Shown piece after piece: positions 43,595 to 50,930 of a stretch of 64,000 nucleotides of DNA. The stretch spans positions 50,425 to 114,424 of the forward strand of contig NZ_PDHM01000022.1 in NCBI RefSeq assembly GCF_002573715.1. The letters are read 5' to 3'. A program made the position numbers and the translations under genes. Every line of letters begins with the position of its first letter. Positions within the stretch are counted from its first letter, which is position 1. The stretch comes from Paenibacillus sp. EZ-K15. Its GTDB lineage: Bacteria > Bacillota > Bacilli > Paenibacillales > Paenibacillaceae. Below the pieces are notes generated by a model, which worked only from the letters and a program-made list of their open reading frames with translations, had not been told where the DNA came from and did no database searches.

Positions 43595-43761
43595 ACCGAT
43601 GCCTTCAGTTTACTTTTTTAAGTATAATCAAGTTGGCATATATTTGTAAATCACTTCTCTGTAATTGTCGCTGTCTTGATTCTATTATCCCAAAATACTT
43701 AATTCCCCTCTAGCTTCCGCTACTACTCTTAAAGACATCTATACATTTGTGAAGCTTATAC

Positions 43762-43791
43762 AAGAAAAGAGACCCCGAGAGGTCTCTTTTT
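43762..43791 (-). terminator. Terminator of the groESL operon
   Basis: AAAAGAGACC and GGTCTCTTTT form a stem with T runs on both strands, 30 bases after the groEL stop. Confidence 0.85.
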
Positions 43792-43821
43792 CATTGATAT
43801 GACAGGCTTTTGGGGCCTTAC

Positions 43822-45450
43822 TTACATCATGCCGCCCATTCCACCCATGCCGCCCATATCAGGCATAGCTGGTTTTTCTGGTTCTGGCTTGTCAGCGATA
43901 ACCGCTTCGGTTGTCAGGAACATAGCCGCAACGGAAGCTGCGTTTTGAAGAGCGGAACGCGTTACTTTTGCAGGGTCAACGATACCTGCTTCGAACATGT
44001 TCACCCAAGTGTCTGTAGCAGCGTTGTAGCCGATACCGATCTCTTCTTTTTTCAGACGCTCAACGATAACAGAACCTTCTTTACCAGCGTTTGCTGCAAT
44101 CGTGCGGATTGGCTCTTCCAGAGCGCGCAGAACGATGTTCACGCCTGTTTTCTCGTCGCCTTCTACTTGAACAGCAGCAACAGCGTTGTATACGTTAACG
44201 AGCGCTGTACCACCACCGGATACCATACCTTCTTCAACCGCAGCGCGGGTTGCGTTGAGGGCATCTTCGATGCGCAGTTTGCGTTCTTTCAGTTCTGTTT
44301 CAGTAGCCGCACCGACTTTGACCACAGCTACGCCACCAGCCAATTTAGCCAGACGCTCTTGCAATTTTTCTTTGTCGAAATCGGAAGTGGTTTCTTCCAA
44401 TTGGTTGCGGATTTGCTTCACGCGAGCATCGATGTCTTCTTTGTTGCCAGCGCCATCAACGATAATGGTGTTCTCTTTGGTTACGCGCACTTGACGAGCG
44501 GTACCCAATTGATCGATGGAAGCTGTTTTCAGGTCAAGACCGAGCTCTTCCGTAATCACTTGGCCGCCAGTCAATGCAGCGATATCTTGCAGCATGGCTT
44601 TACGACGGTCACCGAAGCCAGGAGCTTTAACAGCAACAGCGTTAAACGTACCGCGCAGTTTGTTCACGATCAGCATCGCTTGCGCTTCGCCTTCGATGTC
44701 TTCCGCGATCAGAACGAGCGGTTTGCCCTGCTGTACGATTTTTTCAAGGATCGGCAGGATCTCTTGCGTATTGGTTACTTTTTTATCGGTGATCAGGATG
44801 TATGGATTCTCAAGAACAGCTTCCATTTTATCCGTATCAGTAATCATGTATGGAGAGATGTAGCCGCGGTCGAATTGCATACCTTCTACAACTTCCAGCT
44901 CCGTCAAGAAGCCGCGGGATTCTTCAACGGTGATGACGCCGTCTTTGCCCACTTTATCCATAGCTTCTGCAATCAGTTGACCTACTTCTTCGTCAGCTGC
45001 AGATACGGAAGCGACTTGAGCGATTTCCTGGTGGTTTTTAACTTCTTTCGCGATGTTTTGAAGTTCAGCCACAGCTGCTCTAACCGCTTTGTCGATACCC
45101 TTACGGATGATCATTGGGTTTGCGCCAGCTGTTACGTTCTTCAGACCTTCACGGATCATAGCTTGAGCCAGAACCGTTGCCGTTGTTGTACCGTCACCGG
45201 CAACATCGTTGGTTTTGGTAGCTACTTCTTTAACAAGCTGAGCACCCATGTTCTCGAATGCATCTTCCAGCTCGATTTCTTTAGCGATGGTTACACCGTC
45301 ATTCGTGATGAGCGGGCTTCCGAATTTCTTCTCAAGAACCACGTTGCGGCCTTTCGGTCCGAGTGTTACTTTAACTGCATTTGCCAAAGCGTCTACACCG
45401 CGAAGCATTGCGCGACGGGCGTCTTCACTGAACTTAATGTCTTTTGCCAT
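43822..45450 (-). CDS. groEL: Chaperonin GroEL
   Basis: 542 aa, full length. It begins AKDIKFSEDARRAMLRGVD, has the ATP-binding DGTTTATVLAQ motif (about 87-97) and ends GGMGGMGGMM. It folds client proteins inside a double heptameric ring with GroES. A 62-base gap to groES and the CIRCE site upstream of groES indicate one HrcA-controlled operon. Confidence 0.98.
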   Translation of the reverse strand: MAKDIKFSEDARRAMLRGVDALANAVKVTLGPKGRNVVLEKKFGSPLITNDGVTIAKEIELEDAFENMGAQLVKEVATKTNDVAGDGTTTATVLAQAMIREGLKNVTAGANPMIIRKGIDKAVRAAVAELQNIAKEVKNHQEIAQVASVSAADEEVGQLIAEAMDKVGKDGVITVEESRGFLTELEVVEGMQFDRGYISPYMITDTDKMEAVLENPYILITDKKVTNTQEILPILEKIVQQGKPLVLIAEDIEGEAQAMLIVNKLRGTFNAVAVKAPGFGDRRKAMLQDIAALTGGQVITEELGLDLKTASIDQLGTARQVRVTKENTIIVDGAGNKEDIDARVKQIRNQLEETTSDFDKEKLQERLAKLAGGVAVVKVGAATETELKERKLRIEDALNATRAAVEEGMVSGGGTALVNVYNAVAAVQVEGDEKTGVNIVLRALEEPIRTIAANAGKEGSVIVERLKKEEIGIGYNAATDTWVNMFEAGIVDPAKVTRSALQNAASVAAMFLTTEAVIADKPEPEKPAMPDMGGMGGMGGMM

Positions 45451-45512
45451 GGTATTACATACCTCCCTAGTGGATTATGAAATAGTGAAACAAAGATATA
45501 TTCAGGCGTTCA

Positions 45513-45794
45513 TTAGCCTAAGATCGCGTGGATGTCGCTTTCTTTCATAATCAAATATTCTTTACCTTCGTATTTGATTTCTGTTCCAGCGTATTTGGAG
45601 AAAATGACGCGGTCGCCTTCTTTAACTTCCAAAGGTACACGTGCGCCGTCTTTCAGGGAGCCACTGCCTACAGCAATAACTTTACCTTCTTGCGGCTTTT
45701 CTTTAGCAGAGTCAGGAAGTACAATCCCGAATGCCGTAGTTTCTTCTTGTTCGATCGGTTCTACCAATACGCGTTCACCTAAAGGTCTGATCAT
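45513..45794 (-). CDS. groES: Co-chaperonin GroES
   Basis: 93 aa. MIRPLGERVLVEPIEQEETT starts the protein and the mobile loop (about 17-34) and the EYLIMKESDIHAILG end are standard. It caps the GroEL ring. First gene of the groESL operon. AGGAGG precedes the ATG. Confidence 0.98.
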   Translation of the reverse strand: MIRPLGERVLVEPIEQEETTAFGIVLPDSAKEKPQEGKVIAVGSGSLKDGARVPLEVKEGDRVIFSKYAGTEIKYEGKEYLIMKESDIHAILG

Positions 45795-45848
45795 GAAAAA
45801 ATAGCCTCCTTTAAATATGTTGTGATGCTTTTTTCAAAGCTTTATGTA

Positions 45849-45875
45849 TTAGCACTCGACAACCCTCAGTGCTAA
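45849..45875 (-). promoter_or_regulatory. CIRCE operator (HrcA site)
   Basis: TTAGCACTC-N9-CAGTGCTAA on the plus strand. Consensus is TTAGCACTC-N9-GAGTGCTAA, so only one base differs. It lies between the promoter and groES and is bound by HrcA. Confidence 0.95.
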
Positions 45876-45886
45876 CAACCAATTTT

Positions 45887-45915
45887 ATGATACTCAAGTT
45901 GTCTTAAAATTTCAA
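45887..45915 (-). promoter_or_regulatory. SigA-type promoter of groESL
   Basis: On the minus strand TTGAAA (45915-45910), a 17-base spacer, and TATCAT (45892-45887), just before CIRCE. Confidence 0.75.
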
Positions 45916-46072
45916 GTCCTTTGCATGATTTTTTGATCATTTTTTTGCAATTCGGACTCTGATTGGGGTTGTCTCTAAACCCCCTCCTCCATTGTATCCA
46001 TGACCAGCCAAAATATGCCTGAGTCTTAAGGAACACTGTACGGCTGAATGCCAAAAGGTCTCTCCCCTTTCG

Positions 46073-46891
46073 TCAAACCGTGAATGACTGCGGTCCGCCG
46101 GTTCCCCATGCTTCAACCAGCGCGTTCCGAAACAAAGCATCCAGCCTTTGATCCAGATCCGTATCTTGGTGCTTCTTATCCTTGGCTAGCTGTTCATATT
46201 CGTTTAATTTCTCTTCTATAAATGCATTGATGACGGGAAGCTTCGGTTCATAATCCATTTCTTCACCCGAACGTTTACGAAGAAGCAATTGATCGATCTC
46301 CTGTTTCAGTGCACTCCCCTGATCTAATAGGCGATCCGTAAGCAGCTCGAATTGCATAGGAGGCATCTCGTTGTAGGATTGAATCCAGTCGCATGCCAGG
46401 ATCGGACGCAGTACATAAAAATACTTTTTGATCTTAACGTCCCCCCCTTGCAGATACATCCGGTAATTTCCTTTGGCCATGTTCAGGTAGTGGTGCATGC
46501 AAGATTTAGGCGAGAACGCAAGCGGAGATATGCTGCGGATTTGCTGGGCGATGCCAAGCGTTTCCTTATACTTGATGGGGGACTCCAACCACTCAAGCAG
46601 GGGCGGATTCGACTTGCGAAAAAGCCCCAGCGCTTTTTTCAAATCCCAACCGCTCATATCCAGCCTGTCGCTGATCGGTCGCTCAATCACATCTCGCTTG
46701 TCGAATATGGATAAATACCACTCCACGGGTCTGATATAGATAAACCTTACGTCATAATCGCTGTCTGTCGACGGGAAGCCCCAGGCCCTGCTGCCTGATT
46801 CGCATGCATACAGGATAAGAACCCCTTCCTCCCGCTCTATCCGCTCAAGTTCTTGCTGTATCGTCAATTTCATTTCTTCCGTTATATTCAT
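46073..46891 (-). CDS. Nucleotidyltransferase of the RlaP/YcgL type
   Basis: 272 aa. A minimal nucleotidyltransferase motif GSRAWGFPSTDSDYDVRFIY (GS...DxD) begins the domain. The C-terminal part is long and helical with a conserved HHYLNMAKGNY. This is the PF10127-like group called RlaP or YcgL. The start at 46891 (MNITEEM) is chosen because AAGGAGAG lies 9 bases before; the open frame extends to 46951. Substrate unknown. Confidence 0.8.
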   Translation of the reverse strand: MNITEEMKLTIQQELERIEREEGVLILYACESGSRAWGFPSTDSDYDVRFIYIRPVEWYLSIFDKRDVIERPISDRLDMSGWDLKKALGLFRKSNPPLLEWLESPIKYKETLGIAQQIRSISPLAFSPKSCMHHYLNMAKGNYRMYLQGGDVKIKKYFYVLRPILACDWIQSYNEMPPMQFELLTDRLLDQGSALKQEIDQLLLRKRSGEEMDYEPKLPVINAFIEEKLNEYEQLAKDKKHQDTDLDQRLDALFRNALVEAWGTGGPQSFTV

Positions 46892-47091
46892 ATCCGGAAA
46901 CTCTCCTTCTGTATTGACCGTGTGATGTCCGATATCCTTATTGTCTTCCAAGCGTTCCTATTTCAACAGGGCGAAAGTCTGGCGCTGGGGAGATATGCTC
47001 AAGATGAAAGTTAGGATGTTATGAAATGATTCCCATGAGACCGGGAGCTAATGCACTTATGAAATTGATTCCTAACCATTCGATTCTTGAA

Positions 47092-47147
47092 CAAAAAAAC
47101 AACCCGCAAACCATACTCCCGTGGAGTGAAGTTAGGCGGGTTGTTCT
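47092..47147 (-). terminator. Terminator after tatC
   Basis: AACAACCCGC and GCGGGTTGTT are the closing arms of a long hairpin, followed by TTTTTTTG on the minus strand. Confidence 0.8.
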
Positions 47148-47191
47148 TATTCTCATGCGATCCTATTTTGCAAAACATATTATAATCACTG

Positions 47192-47965
47192 TCATTCCTC
47201 TTCGTCTACCCGTCCATACCGGCTGTCCCATTCCATGTCTGCCTCTAATTGCTTGCGATAGATCACGGAAGACAGAAACATGCTGAATTCGTACAGAAGC
47301 AGAAGTGGAATCGTAACCAGGATATCCGATATGAAGTCCGGCGGCGTAATGACAGCCGCAATGAATGCAAGCACGAAATAAGCTACTTTGCGCATTTTTC
47401 TGAGCCGAAGCGGATTCAGAATGCGGATTTTCGTTAAGAACATCACCACAAGCGGCAGCTCAAACAGCAAGGCCAGTGGCAATACGAGATTAAACATGAA
47501 ATTCAAGTAATTGGTAATTCCGTAGGTTTCCTGGAGCCCCATGCTCTGTGTAATCGTTGTCGTGAACGACAGAGTCATCGGAAACACGATGTAATATCCG
47601 AACGTTATCCCCACGATGAACAGAAGAAACGCATACGGTACGTAACGAATGGCCGCTTTCTGCTCTTCTTTGCGGAGTCCCGGCTTGACGAACGCCCACA
47701 GCTGATAGAAGATCAGCGGAACGGAAATGACAAGCGAGAAAATGGCAGCGATTTTCATGTAAATCCCGATACCATCCCAGAAGGAGAACGCATGCAGTTC
47801 AAAGTTCTTGGCTTCTTCCGCTGCTGTCAAATAATGATAGATCGGCTCCGCAACAAAAAGCCCCCCGATCAGCCCCGCTACGAATACCACGAGCACGACT
47901 ATAATTCGTTTGCGAAGCTCGCCCAAATGCTCTACAAGCGCCATATCTTTCACTTGCTCCGACAT
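47192..47965 (-). CDS. tatC: Sec-independent translocase protein TatC
   Basis: 257 aa, six membrane helices. LVEHLGELRKRI is the hallmark N-terminus, and FVKPGLRKEEQKA is the first cytoplasmic loop. It binds twin-arginine signal peptides and works with TatA in folded-protein export. Preceded by tatA with a hairpin between them. Confidence 0.95.
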   Translation of the reverse strand: MSEQVKDMALVEHLGELRKRIIVVLVVFVAGLIGGLFVAEPIYHYLTAAEEAKNFELHAFSFWDGIGIYMKIAAIFSLVISVPLIFYQLWAFVKPGLRKEEQKAAIRYVPYAFLLFIVGITFGYYIVFPMTLSFTTTITQSMGLQETYGITNYLNFMFNLVLPLALLFELPLVVMFLTKIRILNPLRLRKMRKVAYFVLAFIAAVITPPDFISDILVTIPLLLLYEFSMFLSSVIYRKQLEADMEWDSRYGRVDEEE

Positions 47966-48000
47966 GTTAACCACCACCCTATATGTGACCCTGACAAAAC

Positions 48001-48028
48001 AAAATCCCTCCCGAAGGAAGGGACTTCA
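48001..48028 (-). promoter_or_regulatory. Hairpin between tatA and tatC
   Basis: CCCTTCC-TTC-GGGAGGG forms a stem with a T-rich tail (ATTTTG) on the minus strand, 10 bases after the tatA stop. It probably lets only part of the transcripts run into tatC, which would give more TatA than TatC. Confidence 0.55.
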
Positions 48029-48037
48029 AACCTTGCA

Positions 48038-48274
48038 TTATTCCGGAAGACGCTTATCCTCAACCTTGGTTGGCTCAGCGGCAACGGCTTGCTGGGGAGC
48101 CTCTTCTTTCTTCTTCGCCGGTGCATCGTCAGCAATAATCTCGCGCGCACCATCCTTAAACTCACGGAATGTTCTTCCGACCGCACGTCCCAGTTCAGGA
48201 AGCTTGTTCGGTCCGAACAAGAGTAGCGCCAAAATGACGAGCAAAATAATACCCGGCACTCCAATTGTACTCAT
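48038..48274 (-). CDS. tatA: Twin-arginine translocase TatA
   Basis: 78 aa. One N-terminal helix (GVPGIILLVILALLLFGPN) with the FGPNKLPELGRAVGR hinge and amphipathic helix, then an acidic/Lys tail. Forms the translocation pore with TatC. AGGAGG precedes the ATG. Synteny with groESL and moaC is that of Bacillus tatAy-tatCy. Confidence 0.95.
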   Translation of the reverse strand: MSTIGVPGIILLVILALLLFGPNKLPELGRAVGRTFREFKDGAREIIADDAPAKKKEEAPQQAVAAEPTKVEDKRLPE

Positions 48275-48490
48275 ATCTATTCTCCTCCTTGTCCTGCTTA
48301 ATGCCTTTAAAGGACCTCAGGATGATCTAAATCCGTCACGCCTTGCACTACAACAGGTGTTAACTTAAGACCATAATCCGACTACAGCAGTTGAAACAAG
48401 CTCATATACCGCCATCATACCATAATGTAAATCACATATACAGTCTAGAATCGTGACAGATTATTTACATAATTATCTAATAAGATATCC

Positions 48491-48982
48491 CTAGAGCTGC
48501 TCGCGATACTGCCCCGTTACCATCAGCAGTGCCTCCGGAAGCTGATCCATAACCGCCGCCAGATTCTCGTGTACGCCTTTAGGCGAGCCCGGCAGATTGA
48601 CAATCAAGGTACGGCCGCGGACGCCGCATACGCCCCGAAACAGCATCGCGCTCCGATTCTTCTGCATGACGGCAGCACGCATCGCTTCTACGATGCCGGG
48701 CACTTCCCGTTCGATGACCCGCTTGGTTGCCTCCGGGGTAACATCCCGGACCGCCAGCTCCGTTCCGCCTGTCGTGAGTACGAGATCCACTTGATAATAA
48801 TCCGTCAGTTCGATCAATGCCGCGATAATTTCATCCGGCTCGTCCGGTACGATCCGGTATTCAATAATTTCTCCGCTCAACTCTTCCTCCACCAATTCCC
48901 GGATCACTTGAGCGCTCGTATCCTCGCGTTCCCCCCGCGAACCTTTATCGCTCGCCGTTAGGATCGCCGTTTTCCACACCAT
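48491..48982 (-). CDS. MogA/MoaB-family molybdenum cofactor protein
   Basis: 163 aa. KTAILTASDKGSRGEREDTS, LTTGGTELAVRDVTPEATK and VNLPGSPKGVHENL are the conserved MPT-binding segments. Adenylyltransferase-type step that activates molybdopterin before metal insertion. MoaC lies upstream, 50 bases away, so both are Moco genes. Confidence 0.92.
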   Translation of the reverse strand: MVWKTAILTASDKGSRGEREDTSAQVIRELVEEELSGEIIEYRIVPDEPDEIIAALIELTDYYQVDLVLTTGGTELAVRDVTPEATKRVIEREVPGIVEAMRAAVMQKNRSAMLFRGVCGVRGRTLIVNLPGSPKGVHENLAAVMDQLPEALLMVTGQYREQL

Positions 48983-49031
48983 CTGCCCTCTCTCCTTCCC
49001 ACTCGTTCGAATCTCCTGTCTCTATGCAATG

Positions 49032-49508
49032 CTATGTTGTTTCTTGTATGTAATCCCCGCTCTTCCCACCGGTTTTGCTTACCAGATAGGTCGGGCCGAT
49101 GACCATGTCTTTTTGCAAGGCTTTGCACATGTCATAGACCGTCAGCGCAGCCGCTGAAGCTGCTGTCAAAGCTTCCATTTCAACGCCGGTTTTGCCTGTG
49201 GTCTTCACCGTCGTTTCTATATATAACTCATCTCTAGCATTATCGCTGAACTCCACATTCACGCCGGTCAACGGCAGCGGATGACACATCGGAATCCAGT
49301 TTGACGTGTTCTTCGCCGCCATGATAGCCGCAACCTGTGCTACGGCAAGCACATCTCCCTTGCCGATCTTCCCCTCATGGATGCGAATCAGCGTATCCGG
49401 GTGCATACGAACCGTAGTCTTTGCTACCGCTGTCCGGGCCGTTACATCCTTATCACTGACATCCACCATGCGTGCTCTGCCTTGGCCATTAAAATGACTC
49501 AATTCCAT
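49032..49508 (-). CDS. moaC: Cyclic pyranopterin monophosphate synthase MoaC
   Basis: 158 aa. The start (FNGQGRARMVDVSDKDVTAR), MCHPLPLTGV and VKTTGKTGVEMEALTAAS are conserved active-site segments. It makes cPMP, the first intermediate of molybdenum cofactor. GGAGGG precedes the ATG. Three bases separate it from the cyclo-ligase gene, so they overlap functionally in one operon. Confidence 0.95.
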   Translation of the reverse strand: MELSHFNGQGRARMVDVSDKDVTARTAVAKTTVRMHPDTLIRIHEGKIGKGDVLAVAQVAAIMAAKNTSNWIPMCHPLPLTGVNVEFSDNARDELYIETTVKTTGKTGVEMEALTAASAAALTVYDMCKALQKDMVIGPTYLVSKTGGKSGDYIQETT

Positions 49509-49511
49509 CTC

Positions 49512-50162
49512 TTATCCCTCCGCTGCAGGTCTGGCCTTCACAGTATGTCCCCGTTCCGTAACCAAACTGTCCAATACCCTATCATGCTCTTCCATGGGAA
49601 CATGCTCCAAGACCTGAACCTCGTAACCGATTCCCACCCACAAAGGCTCACCGATCTGACGAGAGTTATCTTGTGCTCCCTGATTAAGCCTGTCCGACAG
49701 CCGGTCATAATAACCGCCTCCGTATCCAAGTCTTCCGCCCTTCCTGTCAAACGCAAGCCCTGGCACCCAGATGATATCAGGCCTATGGTTCATCCATTTC
49801 TGTGATCTATGCGGATCAGGCTCCAGAATACCGTAAGCTCCGGGAATCAGCTCATTCCATGCGTGAAGTTTATACAATTCCAGCGAACGGTCTTGGGGCA
49901 AACTCCGGGGAACGATAACCTGAATCCCCTGCTTCCATGCCCATTCAACAAGCGGCCGGGAATCCAGCTCGGAGCGAAAGGGGACATAAATCATCATGCT
50001 CTGAAGTTGAAGCCGATTCATGACCTCCGAAGCAAACTCGCAGGCTTGCTGCGATCGCTTCGCCCGCTCTTCCTCGGATAATTCATCCCTGCGTGATAGC
50101 ATCATTTTGCGCAGGGCATCTTTTGCGGATACCCGCTTCAATTCTTCCTCAGGGTTCAACAC
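49512..50162 (-). CDS. 5-formyltetrahydrofolate cyclo-ligase
   Basis: 216 aa. The N-terminal R(R)DELSEEERAKRSQQ, IYVPFRSELD and the C-terminal GGRLGYGGGYYDRLS motif are conserved in MTHFS enzymes, which turn 5-formyl-THF into 5,10-methenyl-THF with ATP. GTG start with AGAGGAAA upstream. First gene in the moaC-moaB transcript. A MITE-like element begins 117 bases upstream. Confidence 0.9.
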   Translation of the reverse strand: MLNPEEELKRVSAKDALRKMMLSRRDELSEEERAKRSQQACEFASEVMNRLQLQSMMIYVPFRSELDSRPLVEWAWKQGIQVIVPRSLPQDRSLELYKLHAWNELIPGAYGILEPDPHRSQKWMNHRPDIIWVPGLAFDRKGGRLGYGGGYYDRLSDRLNQGAQDNSRQIGEPLWVGIGYEVQVLEHVPMEEHDRVLDSLVTERGHTVKARPAAEG

Positions 50163-50279
50163 GTGATCTTTCCTCTCACGCTTATAATTATGTTTAGTTT
50201 ACCACTGTTCCTTCCTTTAGCCAAGAATGCAGCAAGTCGCCAATCATGGTCGATTGTTCGGTCATTTTCATGTACACTT

Positions 50280-50661
50280 ACTTTAAGAGGTTGTTCAAAA
50301 AGTCCGCTTTTGATAAGAAAACCAATCGAGGCAAATTCAAGGCTGAGCGACCGCGATTCAGAAGTAGGTTTTCTTGCGATATAGAATTTCATCAACTCCG
50401 TTGATAACTTATAAATCCTATATCTAACACGAAGTAACACTGAAAGCATATTCGGCATCGAATCTTGAATTCAGCCGGGCCTAAGTAGAAGCTTCCGAAG
50501 TATGTTTCCTGCGGAAACATTTCAGGTGCTCACGTACCCAAAAAATACGCTCCGCTCCTGACGTCCCTAGCTTCATCCAACTGAAGCGTTTTGAAAAAAC
50601 GCACATCGGAAGCATAAGCTTCGGTGCTGAAAATCGACCTTTTTGAACACGCACTTTAAGA
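50280..50661. mobile_element. MITE-like element with terminal inverted repeats and 9-bp target duplication
   Basis: The left end GGTTGTTCAAAAAGTCCG (50289) and the complement of the right end GCGTGTTCAAAAAGGTCG match at 13 of 18 bases with a perfect core TGTTCAAAAAG. ACTTTAAGA is present directly outside both ends (50280-50288 and 50653-50661), as a 9-bp target-site duplication. The inside (about 364 bases) encodes no protein but carries smaller palindromes such as CCGAAG/CTTCGG and GTTTCCTGCGGAAAC. No other copy is seen in the window. Confidence 0.65.
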
Positions 50662-50686
50662 TATCAGAACGTATAAACTTCAATGC

Positions 50687-50755
50687 ATGAACATCCTGAT
50701 ATCGGAAGAAAAACAACTTCTAAACGAGATGTCTTCTGAGAGTGTACGTCGGTAG
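50687..50755 (+). CDS. Putative leader peptide 1 before the ABC-F gene (22 aa)
   Basis: ATG to TAG, reading MNILISEEKQLLNEMSSESV and RR. The end SSESVRR-stop is repeated in leader 2. It lacks an obvious Shine-Dalgarno site. AAGAAAAAC inside the ORF and GTTTTTCTT just after the stop can pair. Confidence 0.5.
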   Translation: MNILISEEKQLLNEMSSESVRR

Positions 50756-50773
50756 AGGTTTTTCTTAAGAGAT

Positions 50774-50866
50774 ATGAATGTATATACATCAAAGGCATAC
50801 CCTCCTTATCTCGCAAGAAAAACTTCCGCTATATGCGGTCTGTCTTCTGAGAGTGTACGTCGGTAG
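50774..50866 (+). CDS. Putative leader peptide 2 before the ABC-F gene (30 aa)
   Basis: ATG to TAG, starting MNVYTSKAYPPYLARKT and ending GLSSESVRR-stop. The last 12 codons and next 14 bases are almost identical in DNA to leader 1, but the first halves differ. The proline-rich YPPYL stretch could slow ribosomes. It overlaps the stretch of upstream open frame in the ABC-F frame but in another phase. Confidence 0.5.
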   Translation: MNVYTSKAYPPYLARKTSAICGLSSESVRR

Positions 50867-50930
50867 AGGTTTTTCTTATAGTGAAGAATTAATCGAACAA
50901 ACATATAGAATGATGGAGGTTTCACATAAC

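Noticed and set aside
43810..45480. Plus-strand open frame of 556 codons opposite groEL
   Set aside because: It is the antisense of a conserved coding region with strong codon bias, has no ribosome site and its product is Phe/Cys-rich without any known pattern.
50156..50458. Minus-strand open frame of 100 codons inside the MITE-like element
   Set aside because: It spans the left end and the flanking sequence, with no ribosome site.
50778..50930. N-terminal extension of the ABC-F gene from the ATG at 50778
   Set aside because: The 51 extra residues do not fit any ABC-F N-terminus. A strong GGAGGT site before 50931 gives a normal start, and the stretch is better explained by the leader-peptide region.
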